Source: Dysosmobacter acutus
Lineage (GTDB): Bacteria; Bacillota; Clostridia; Oscillospirales; Oscillospiraceae
DNA length: 64,000 bases
Reading direction: 5' to 3'
Assembly: GCF_018919205.1 (NCBI RefSeq)
Contig: NZ_JAHLQN010000001.1
Coordinates: forward strand, 1,426,001 to 1,490,000
This document shows positions 1 through 6,859 of this stretch, in pieces. The notes beneath the pieces were generated by a model. That model was given only the letters and a program-made list of their open reading frames with translations. It ran no database searches and had not been told where the DNA came from. The number at the start of each line of letters is the position of its first letter. Position 1 is the first letter of the stretch. A program made the translations under genes and the position numbers.

Positions 1-486
1 AACGGCCGCAGCGGACAGCTCTACGGCTACATGAACTTCGGCCTGAAGCCGGACATTGTGTCCACGGCCAAGGGCCTCTGCGGCGGCCTGCCCCTGGGCG
101 CCACGCTGCTGGGGGAGAAGCTTCAGGACACCCTCACCGCCGGCACCCACGGCTCCACCTTCGGCGGAAACCCCATCTGCTGCGCTGGCGCCATCTCCAC
201 CATCAGCCGCATTGACGAAAAGCTCCTGGCCGAGGTACGGGAGAAGTCCGCCTACATCAAAGAGTCGCTGACGGGGAAGAAAGGCATCCTGGGCGTCAGC
301 GGCATGGGATTGATGGTAGGCGTGGCAACGGAGAAGAGCGCCGCCGAGGTGATCAGCGGCTGCCTAAAAAAGGGTGTGCTGGTGCTCAATGCCCACGGCA
401 AGGTCCGGCTGCTGCCGGCGCTGAATATTCCCATGGAACAGCTGAAGCAGGCCATCGACATTTTGGTGGAGGTCTGCGGCGCGTAA
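1..486 (+). CDS. argD: acetylornithine aminotransferase, C-terminal part (5' end outside window)
   Basis: The reading frame is open from base 1 and ends in TAA at 484-486, giving the last 161 residues of a class III PLP-dependent aminotransferase. The motif KPDIVSTAKGLCGG contains the lysine expected to bind PLP (AKG), and HGSTFGGNP follows as in ArgD. ArgD transfers an amino group between N-acetylornithine and 2-oxoglutarate in arginine synthesis. Other class III enzymes share the fold, but the short C-terminal region and the THGSTFGGNP motif fit ArgD best. A strong terminator follows at once, so this is probably the last gene of an arg operon lying to the left. Confidence 0.82.
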   Translation, partial: NGRSGQLYGYMNFGLKPDIVSTAKGLCGGLPLGATLLGEKLQDTLTAGTHGSTFGGNPICCAGAISTISRIDEKLLAEVREKSAYIKESLTGKKGILGVSGMGLMVGVATEKSAAEVISGCLKKGVLVLNAHGKVRLLPALNIPMEQLKQAIDILVEVCGA

Positions 487-497
487 CGGAAAAATGG

Positions 498-532
498 AAA
501 AAGCCCCGCGGCTTAAAAAGCGGGGCTTTTTT
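498..532 (+). terminator. rho-independent terminator after argD
   Basis: GCCCCGC (503-509) pairs with GCGGGGC (520-526), flanked by an A run and a run of six T. It starts 12 bases after the argD stop. Confidence 0.9.
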
Positions 533-624
533 CTGCTCTGGGGCGTCGGGCACTGCGGTCGGTCTTCATGGGACAAATGCTGACTTTAGCACTGAGAGCA
601 GCGTCAAAACAATAAAAAGACATC

Positions 625-665
625 AAAAAAGAGGACCGGTTCCACGGAACCGGTCCTCTTTTTTG
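625..665. terminator. bidirectional terminator, mainly for the rpiR-type gene
   Basis: The 13-bp arms GAGGACCGGTTCC (631-643) and its complement (646-658) are flanked by A6 and T6, so it can act on both strands. It lies just beyond the minus-strand regulator stop at 670. Confidence 0.85.
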
Positions 666-669
666 ATAC

Positions 670-1542
670 TCAGAGCGTGCCGTCGTGCATGTCGTAAGAC
701 AGGAAGGAGTTGAACTCCTGAAAGGCGTCCTCCAGACGGTGGAGGTGCTGGGTGGTCTCCTCCTTGCGGCGCTTGGCGGAGGCGGTGATGATTGCGTCGA
801 TCAGCGCCGCGCAGGCCACATAGGAGCCCTGGTAACTGAAGGATTTGGTCTCGCAGATGAAGGAGATGTCGGCCAGACCATAGGCCGGGCTGGTGGTGGA
901 ATCGGTGATGGCGGCGCAGGGCACCTTCCGGGTGGAGAGGTACTGCAGGGCCTTGACGGTGTTGGTGGAGTAACGGGAGAAGGTGACGGCGATGAACAGG
1001 TCGTCCGGGGTGACCTGGCACAGCTGATCCACGAAGTGCCCGTTGTTGGGGAAGGTGAACACCTTGCGGTTTTGTACCCGCAGGCTGGAGGCCAGATATT
1101 CCGCCTGCATGGAGGCGGTCCGCAGGCCAAGGACATAGATATGATTCGCTTTGTCCAGGGCATCCAAAAAGCGGTCAAAATTCTCGTGGTTGATAGGGTT
1201 ACTGAGCGTGGCCTCCAGATTGCCGATGTCGCAGGCCAGTACCTGCTCCAGCGTATTGTTGCCGGTCATGGTGTCCAACTGCTGCTCCAGCTTGTTGTAC
1301 ATGGTGACCTCCGACTGAACATGGTCGGCCAGCATCTTTTTAAAACTGGAATAACCGTCAAATCCCTGCTGAATGCAGAACTTGATGATGGTGGTGTCGC
1401 TAACCCCAATGGCCCGCGCCAAACTGGTGACGGACATAAAGGGGATGTCCATATAATGGGTCAGAACATATTCCGCCACAGCCCGCTGGGCCTGCGGAAG
1501 GTCCTGGCTGGACTGCTGGATCTGTTTCAATAGCTTTTGCAC
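670..1542 (-). CDS. MurR/RpiR family transcriptional regulator
   Basis: This 290-residue protein has the RpiR architecture. An N-terminal helix-turn-helix (about residues 1-80, with SVTSLARAIGVSDTTIIKFC) is followed by a C-terminal SIS sugar-phosphate-type sensor domain (about 120-250, with HIYVLGLRTASMQAEYLASS). The GTG at 1542 lies 7 bases after AGGAGG and is preferred to the ATG at 1548, which has only one base of spacing. The gene diverges from the opine dehydrogenase/cyclodeaminase pair across a 390-bp AT-rich region, so local control of that pair is likely. The ligand is unknown; SIS domains often bind phosphosugars, but the neighbouring genes point to amino-acid derivatives. Confidence 0.88.
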   Translation of the reverse strand: MQKLLKQIQQSSQDLPQAQRAVAEYVLTHYMDIPFMSVTSLARAIGVSDTTIIKFCIQQGFDGYSSFKKMLADHVQSEVTMYNKLEQQLDTMTGNNTLEQVLACDIGNLEATLSNPINHENFDRFLDALDKANHIYVLGLRTASMQAEYLASSLRVQNRKVFTFPNNGHFVDQLCQVTPDDLFIAVTFSRYSTNTVKALQYLSTRKVPCAAITDSTTSPAYGLADISFICETKSFSYQGSYVACAALIDAIITASAKRRKEETTQHLHRLEDAFQEFNSFLSYDMHDGTL

Positions 1543-1786
1543 GGACATCCCTCCTGAAAGGGTAAGAGATACTCTTATAAACCCTTAAAAAAGTTTTATT
1601 TCTGTTGGTCATTTTAGACCTTTTTCAACGCAATGGCAAGAAAAAATAAAATAATCTTTGCGGTAGAATTGGAAAATAATAGATTAATTTGTCAATTGTG
1701 GAAGAAATTTTATATGTTTCTCTGTTTTCACCAAAGAAATACATGGAAAATCTACGGACAGAATAAAAATTTTATAGAAAATTGTA

Positions 1787-1814
1787 TTGAAAAATATAAT
1801 TATTTCTATATAAT
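1787..1814 (+). promoter_or_regulatory. sigma-A-like promoter for the opine dehydrogenase operon
   Basis: TTGAAA (1787-1792), a 16-bp spacer and TATAAT (1809-1814) lie 120 bp before the start codon in the AT-rich divergent region 1549-1933. Two copies of AAATTTTATA (near 1706 and 1769) precede it and are possible RpiR operator elements. That last point is a guess. Confidence 0.55.
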
Positions 1815-1933
1815 ATAAATCACAATAATTTTCTTCCAAACAGAAGGGAAAAGAGTTGGAAATATTGCGGCGCGGTTGGCGCACCGATAAAACCGGGATA
1901 AATTCAGATTTTAAAATAGAAGGAGCGCGTAAC

Positions 1934-3025
1934 ATGAGTACATCAGTAGCAGTGATCGGAGCTGGAAACGGCGGCACCGCCATCGCGGCCCACATTGCCA
2001 GCCAGGGCGGCCAGGTGCGTCTGTGCGATCTGTTCCCTGAGTTTTTGGAGGGGATTCAGAAGAGCGGGAGCATTGAGCTCAATTGTGAGGGAAAGAAGCA
2101 GCAGGTGACGCCTGCGCTTGTGACCTCCGATGTAAAGGCGGCTGTCAGCGGCGCGAAGCTTGTGATGGTGGTCACCCCGGCATTCACCCATAAGATGATC
2201 GCCAAGGCCTGCGCCGACTCTCTTGAGGACGGCCAGATCGTGGTGCTCAACCCGGGCAGAACTGCGGGCGCGCTGGAGTTTTTGGAGACCATCCGCGCCT
2301 GCGGCTGCGAGAAGGATGTCATCGTCTCTGAGACCCAGACGCTGATCTACTCCTGCCGGAAGACCGGTCCGGCGTCGGTACATATTTACGGCGTAAAGAC
2401 CTCGGTGGAAATCAGCGCCTTTCCGGGCAACCGCATCCAGGAGGTTCTGGATGTTCTGGGGCCCTTTTATCCCCAGTTTACTCCGGCCCAGAGCGTGTTG
2501 GGCACCAGCCTGGCCAACATCGGCAGCATGTTCCATCCCACACCCGTGCTGCTGAATATCGGACGGATCGAAAATGATCCCCGGGGCTACCGCTATTATT
2601 GGGACGGTATCACCCCTTCCGTGGCTGGCCTGATCGAACGCTTAGACGCCGAGCGCGTGGCAGTGGGCAAGGCCTACGGCATTGAACTTCTCTCCGCCAT
2701 GGAGTGGCTGGTGCGCAGCTATGATACCCACGGTGACACGTTGTATGAGCGGATTCAGAACAACGACGCCTACGGCGACATCATGGCCCCCAAGACTATC
2801 CAGGCCCGCTACATGACGGAGGATGTGCCCAACGGACTGGTCCCCATCGCGGCGCTGGGCCGCGCGGCCGGGGTGGAGACCCCCAACATCGACGCGGTGA
2901 TCACCCTTGCCTGCAGCATCTACGGAAAGGACTTCCGCACGGAGGGCCGCTCCCTGAAGAATCTGGGCCTGGAGGGGCTGAGCAGGGATGAGATCATCGA
3001 GTACTTCAAAACCGGCAATAAGTAA
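1934..3025 (+). CDS. NAD(P)-dependent octopine/nopaline (opine) dehydrogenase family protein
   Basis: The 363-residue protein begins with a Rossmann dinucleotide fold (VAVIGAGNGGTAIAAHI, residues 5-21). The C-terminal helical domain carries the opine dehydrogenase catalytic histidine in MFHPTP (about residue 200). Family members reversibly condense an amino acid with a 2-oxoacid to give a secondary-amine dicarboxylate. The ATG at 1934 follows AGGAG by 8 bases; an upstream in-frame ATG at 1856 lacks a good site and adds sequence unlike the family. It is 30 bp before a cyclodeaminase-family gene and clearly co-transcribed with it. The substrate cannot be read from the sequence; synthesis and breakdown are both possible. 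Confidence 0.85.
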   Translation: MSTSVAVIGAGNGGTAIAAHIASQGGQVRLCDLFPEFLEGIQKSGSIELNCEGKKQQVTPALVTSDVKAAVSGAKLVMVVTPAFTHKMIAKACADSLEDGQIVVLNPGRTAGALEFLETIRACGCEKDVIVSETQTLIYSCRKTGPASVHIYGVKTSVEISAFPGNRIQEVLDVLGPFYPQFTPAQSVLGTSLANIGSMFHPTPVLLNIGRIENDPRGYRYYWDGITPSVAGLIERLDAERVAVGKAYGIELLSAMEWLVRSYDTHGDTLYERIQNNDAYGDIMAPKTIQARYMTEDVPNGLVPIAALGRAAGVETPNIDAVITLACSIYGKDFRTEGRSLKNLGLEGLSRDEIIEYFKTGNK

Positions 3026-3055
3026 AGTAAAAATTTTTATATGAGGTGGTAAAAA

Positions 3056-4075
3056 ATGAAACACGATATCCTGTTCATGAACGACGCGGTCGTCAACTCC
3101 CTGGTGGCCAACGATATGAGCCTTGTGATGGAGGATGTGGAAAAGTGCCTGTCCATCTTTGACAAGGGCGATGTGATCAATCCCAGCAAGTGCGTGATGC
3201 GCTGGGGCAATACGCCGGAGGATGAGAATGTCTACGGCCGCATCAACGCCATGCCCGGCTATGTGGGCGGCGACGTCAACATGGCCGGCATCAAGTGGAT
3301 CGGCAGCGGTCCTCAGAACTATAAGAAGGGCCTGCCCCGCGCCAGCGTCACCGTCATCCTCAACGATCCGGATACCAAGCTGCCCCTGGCGGTTTCCGAC
3401 GCCACCACCGTCAGCGCCAAGCGCACCGGCGCGGCCGGCGGCCTGGCTATCAAGTATCTGGCCCGCAAGGACGTGAAAACCGTCCTGATCTGCGGCGCCG
3501 GCGCCCAGGGCCGCACTCAGCTGGAGGCCGCTCTGCTGGTTCGCCCCGGCATTGAGCAGGTGTACATCTACGACCTGTTCCTGGATCGCGCCCAGGCCTT
3601 TGCCGACGAGATGTCCGCTAAGTTCGGCGTCAAGGTGACCGCTACTGAAACCGTGGAGCCCGCCGCCCGGGAAGCCGATGTCATCATCACCGTCACACTG
3701 GCCAACGAGCCCTTTGTGGAGGCCGAATGGCTGAAGAAGGGCTGCTTGATGGTCCAGATGGCCGACTACGAGGTGACCTATGACTGCGTTCGCAAGGCCA
3801 GTAAGATCGTCTGCGACACCTGGGACGGCATCAAGCACCGCATGATCAGCCCCATCGCCCTGATGTACAGCCAGGGCCTGCTGAAGGATGAGGACATCTA
3901 TTCCGAGCTTGGCGGAATCATCAACGGTAAGAAGCCCGGTCGTGAGAACGACGATGAAATCATCTACTTCAACGCCGTCGGTATGGGCATCGAGGACCTG
4001 TGCGTGGTTGCCCACGCCTATAAGCTGGCCGTGGAGCAGAACAAGGGCGTCCAGGTCAACTACTGGGAGAAATAA
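3056..4075 (+). CDS. ornithine cyclodeaminase/mu-crystallin family protein
   Basis: The 339-residue protein has the family signature DATTVSAKRTGAAGG (about residues 115-129) followed by the Rossmann motif VLICGAGAQGRTQLEA (about 141-156). Family members include ornithine cyclodeaminase, alanine dehydrogenase and ketimine reductases, and SbnB, which oxidises an opine-like conjugate in staphyloferrin B precursor synthesis. Pairing with an opine dehydrogenase suggests sequential action on an N-substituted amino acid or its imine. The gene has a GAGGTGG site before ATG and is followed by a strong terminator, so it closes a two-gene operon. Confidence 0.82.
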   Translation: MKHDILFMNDAVVNSLVANDMSLVMEDVEKCLSIFDKGDVINPSKCVMRWGNTPEDENVYGRINAMPGYVGGDVNMAGIKWIGSGPQNYKKGLPRASVTVILNDPDTKLPLAVSDATTVSAKRTGAAGGLAIKYLARKDVKTVLICGAGAQGRTQLEAALLVRPGIEQVYIYDLFLDRAQAFADEMSAKFGVKVTATETVEPAAREADVIITVTLANEPFVEAEWLKKGCLMVQMADYEVTYDCVRKASKIVCDTWDGIKHRMISPIALMYSQGLLKDEDIYSELGGIINGKKPGRENDDEIIYFNAVGMGIEDLCVVAHAYKLAVEQNKGVQVNYWEK

Positions 4076-4127
4076 GAGTACTCCATTCTTTCGCGTTCTA
4101 CATAAAAAGGCATTCATAACGGCAGAG

Positions 4128-4153
4128 ACCGGGGCAGCTGCGCCCCGGTTTTT
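4128..4153 (+). terminator. terminator of the opine operon
   Basis: ACCGGGGC (4128-4135), loop of six, GCCCCGGT (4142-4149), then a T run to 4153. Confidence 0.88.
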
Positions 4154-4261
4154 GCTGTCTTTGAGCCGGCTGCGGAGGGCGGCCCGGCCGGAACCGCTGA
4201 AAGCACTAAAAATCCGGATTTCGGCCGGAGGAATTTCGGCTTCTATGATAGGAGACTGTCG

Positions 4262-4290
4262 TTGACTTTTACACTTTGATGTGCTAAAAT
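4262..4290 (+). promoter_or_regulatory. sigma-A promoter of tyrA
   Basis: TTGACT (4262-4267), 17-bp spacer, TAAAAT (4285-4290), 50 bp before the start codon. Confidence 0.7.
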
Positions 4291-4339
4291 ACCTGCATTG
4301 TCAATTAGCGGAGTTTTCAAATCAGATGGGGGAATGGAT

Positions 4340-5200
4340 ATGAAAACAGTGGTCATTGCGGGGCTGGGCCTGATCGGCGGCTCCATGGCGAAGGCGTTTC
4401 GGGCCCACACCGACTGGCGGGTCCTGGGGTGGAACCGCACCCGGGCGGTGGCGGAGCAGGCGCTGGCGGAGGGGGCGATTGACGGCATTGCCGATGAGAG
4501 CGACATTGCGGCGTGCGACCTGCTGATCCCCGTGCTCTATCCCCGGAGCACCATTGCGTTTTTGCGCGCCAATATTCCCATGATGAAAAAAGGCGCTGTG
4601 ATCGTGGATCTGGTGGGCGTCAAGACGGCTGTGATCGACGCGGTGGAGCCTCTGGCCGTAGCGCACGGCCTGCGTTACACAGGCGGCCACCCCATGGCTG
4701 GTTTGGCAAAGGGCGGCTTCCAGCGGTCCTTTGCCGATTTGTATAAAGGGGCCAACATGATTCTGGTCCCGACGGCGGCCACGGCGGAGGGCGACCTGGA
4801 GAACTTGGGTGCCCTGTTCCAAAGCCTTGGGTTTGGGCGGATCAAGGTCTGTGACAAAAAGACCCATGACCGGATGATCGCCCACACCTCCCAGCTGGCC
4901 CACGTGGTGTCCAACGCCTATGTGAAGAGTCCGGTGTCCGCCAACTACGTGGGGTATACCGGCGGCAGCTATAAGGACATGACCCGGATTGCCTGCCTCA
5001 ATGAGATGATCTGGAAGGAGCTGTTCCTCTACAACCGGGAGGCGCTGCTTGCGGAGACCGACGCGCTGATCGCCCACATCGCCGAGGTGCGGGACGCCCT
5101 GCAGGACGGGGACGAGGTGAAACTGGAGGAGCTGCTGCGGCAGGGGCGCCTGTGTAAAGAGGAGATCGACCGGCTGAACAGTGAGGAACCTTCTGAGTAA
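4340..5200 (+). CDS. tyrA: prephenate dehydrogenase
   Basis: The 286-residue protein opens with the NAD-binding motif IAGLGLIGGSMAKAF and carries the prephenate dehydrogenase motif GGHPMAGLAKGG near residue 115 and HTSQLAHVVSNAY near 178. It oxidatively decarboxylates prephenate to 4-hydroxyphenylpyruvate in tyrosine synthesis. The ATG at 4340 sits 6 bases after GGGGGA; earlier in-frame ATGs at 4298 and 4334 are poorly placed. No C-terminal ACT domain is present at this length, so tyrosine feedback through such a domain is not expected. It is monocistronic, with its own promoter and a perfect terminator. Confidence 0.9.
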   Translation: MKTVVIAGLGLIGGSMAKAFRAHTDWRVLGWNRTRAVAEQALAEGAIDGIADESDIAACDLLIPVLYPRSTIAFLRANIPMMKKGAVIVDLVGVKTAVIDAVEPLAVAHGLRYTGGHPMAGLAKGGFQRSFADLYKGANMILVPTAATAEGDLENLGALFQSLGFGRIKVCDKKTHDRMIAHTSQLAHVVSNAYVKSPVSANYVGYTGGSYKDMTRIACLNEMIWKELFLYNREALLAETDALIAHIAEVRDALQDGDEVKLEELLRQGRLCKEEIDRLNSEEPSE

Positions 5201-5202
5201 TT

Positions 5203-5243
5203 GCAAAAGGCCGGCCGCCCCATTGGGGCGGCCGGCCTTTTGC
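5203..5243. terminator. terminator after tyrA
   Basis: A perfect 19-bp stem (5203-5221 with 5225-5243) with loop ATT; AAAA and TTTT lie within the outer stem. Confidence 0.85.
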
Positions 5244-5265
5244 GGCAGGGAATAGTTGATTGCCA

Positions 5266-5294
5266 TTGAAGACTGGGAAAAAGTGTGTTATAAT
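5266..5294 (+). promoter_or_regulatory. sigma-A promoter of the solute-binding protein/GGDEF-EAL operon
   Basis: TTGAAG (5266-5271), 17-bp spacer, consensus TATAAT (5289-5294). Confidence 0.75.
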
Positions 5295-5382
5295 AAATCA
5301 ATTTTAATGCAAAAATCCAGACGGCTGGTTACTATGCCTCTGGCCCGTGGAGGGCAAAAGAGGCAAAAAGGAGAAGTTACAT

Positions 5383-6816
5383 ATGAGACGGTACGTGCGT
5401 ATGGCTGTTGCTGCGCTGGCGGCATTGATGCTTGGAGGCTGCGGCAATGAGACGCAGCAGCTGCTGGACCCGGAGAATCCTGTCACGATCAGTGTGTGGA
5501 CCTACTATAACGGCGACCAGCTGGCCTCGTTCAACGCGCTGGTGGATGAATTCAATGAGACCGAGGGCAAAGAGCAGGGCATCTATGTGGAGGGCTTCAG
5601 CCAGGGCAGCGTCAACGACCTGGAGGCCAACGTGATGGCCGCGGCCCAGGGTAAGGTGGGGGCCGGTGAGGTGCCCAATATTTTTGCCGCCTACGCCGAT
5701 ACGGCCTATGCGCTGGACCAGATGGGACAGGCGGCGGACCTGAGCGCCTACCTCAGCGAGGAGGAGCAGGCAAAGTACGTGGACAGCTACCTGGAGGAAG
5801 GCCGCTTTTCCAAGGACGGGGGATTGAAGATTTTTCCAACCGCCAAGTCCACGGAAATCTTTATGCTCAACGAGACGGACTGGGAGGAGTTTGCAGACGC
5901 CACCGGAGCCAGTTACAGCGATCTGGCCACGGTGGAGGGGCTGGTTGCCACGGCCCAGGCGTATTATGAGTGGACGGATGCACAGACGCCGGAAAAAAAC
6001 GATGGAAAGGCATTTTTTGGAAGAGACGCCATGGCCAACTATTTCCTCATCGGGGCCATGCAGCTTGGCTGTGAGCTCTTTGCGGTGGAGGACGGCAGGA
6101 TGACGCTGCACTTTGATGAGAATGTGGTGCGCAAGCTGTGGGACAACTTTTATGTGCCTTATGTGAAGGGATACTTTGCCTCCTCCGGCCGGTTCCGCAG
6201 CGACGACATCAAGACCGGAAACATCGTCTCCTTTGTGGGCTCCTGCTCCGGCGCCACCTTTTTCCCCAACCAGGTGATCATCAGCGACACTGAGAGCTAT
6301 CCCATTGAGATGATGGTTCTGCCCTGCCCCTCTTTTGAAGGCGGAGAAGCTTACGCGGTTCAGCAGGGCGCCGGCATGGTGGTGACCACCGCCTCCGAGG
6401 CGGAAGTCTATGCTTCCGTGCAATTTCTCAAGTGGTTTACCAGCGACGAGCGGAACATCCAGTTCTCCGTCAATTCCGGGTATCTGCCGGTGACGAAAAG
6501 CGCCAACGACATGGAGGCCATTGTGAGCAGCGGCGCCCAGGTGGACGATGTGATGGAGCGAATCCTCACGGTGGCGGTGGATACGGTCAACAACAATATG
6601 CTCTATACGCCCCGGGCCTTTTCCAACGGGACAACGGCCCGCAGCATCCTTGAGTATTCCATGAGCGACCTGGCCGCGGCCGACCGGCAGACGGTGGAAG
6701 AGCGGCTGGAGGCGGGGCAGGACCTGGAGGAAGCCTGCGCAGAATTCATCTCTGAGGAGTATTTCCAGCATTGGTATACCCAGACCCTGACCCAGCTCAA
6801 GGCGTTGGAAGGGTAA
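5383..6816 (+). CDS. extracellular solute-binding lipoprotein, family 1 (ABC-type), without transporter genes
   Basis: The 477-residue protein has a lipoprotein signal peptide (MRRYVRMAVAALAALMLGGC, lipobox LGGC with the acylated cysteine at about 20) and a family 1 binding-protein body (VTISVWTYYNGDQLASF, a late AVQQGAGMVVTT and FLKWFTSDERNIQFSV). Such proteins bind sugars or similar solutes outside the membrane. The ATG at 5383 follows AAGGAG. No permease or ATPase gene lies nearby; the next gene, 43 bp on, is a membrane c-di-GMP enzyme. A sensing role, presenting ligand to that partner, is therefore more likely than transport. This is inference from context. Confidence 0.85.
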   Translation: MRRYVRMAVAALAALMLGGCGNETQQLLDPENPVTISVWTYYNGDQLASFNALVDEFNETEGKEQGIYVEGFSQGSVNDLEANVMAAAQGKVGAGEVPNIFAAYADTAYALDQMGQAADLSAYLSEEEQAKYVDSYLEEGRFSKDGGLKIFPTAKSTEIFMLNETDWEEFADATGASYSDLATVEGLVATAQAYYEWTDAQTPEKNDGKAFFGRDAMANYFLIGAMQLGCELFAVEDGRMTLHFDENVVRKLWDNFYVPYVKGYFASSGRFRSDDIKTGNIVSFVGSCSGATFFPNQVIISDTESYPIEMMVLPCPSFEGGEAYAVQQGAGMVVTTASEAEVYASVQFLKWFTSDERNIQFSVNSGYLPVTKSANDMEAIVSSGAQVDDVMERILTVAVDTVNNNMLYTPRAFSNGTTARSILEYSMSDLAAADRQTVEERLEAGQDLEEACAEFISEEYFQHWYTQTLTQLKALEG

Positions 6817-6859
6817 TTCCATCCGGCACCAATCCATCAGAAAGGGGGCGGGGCGTCCA

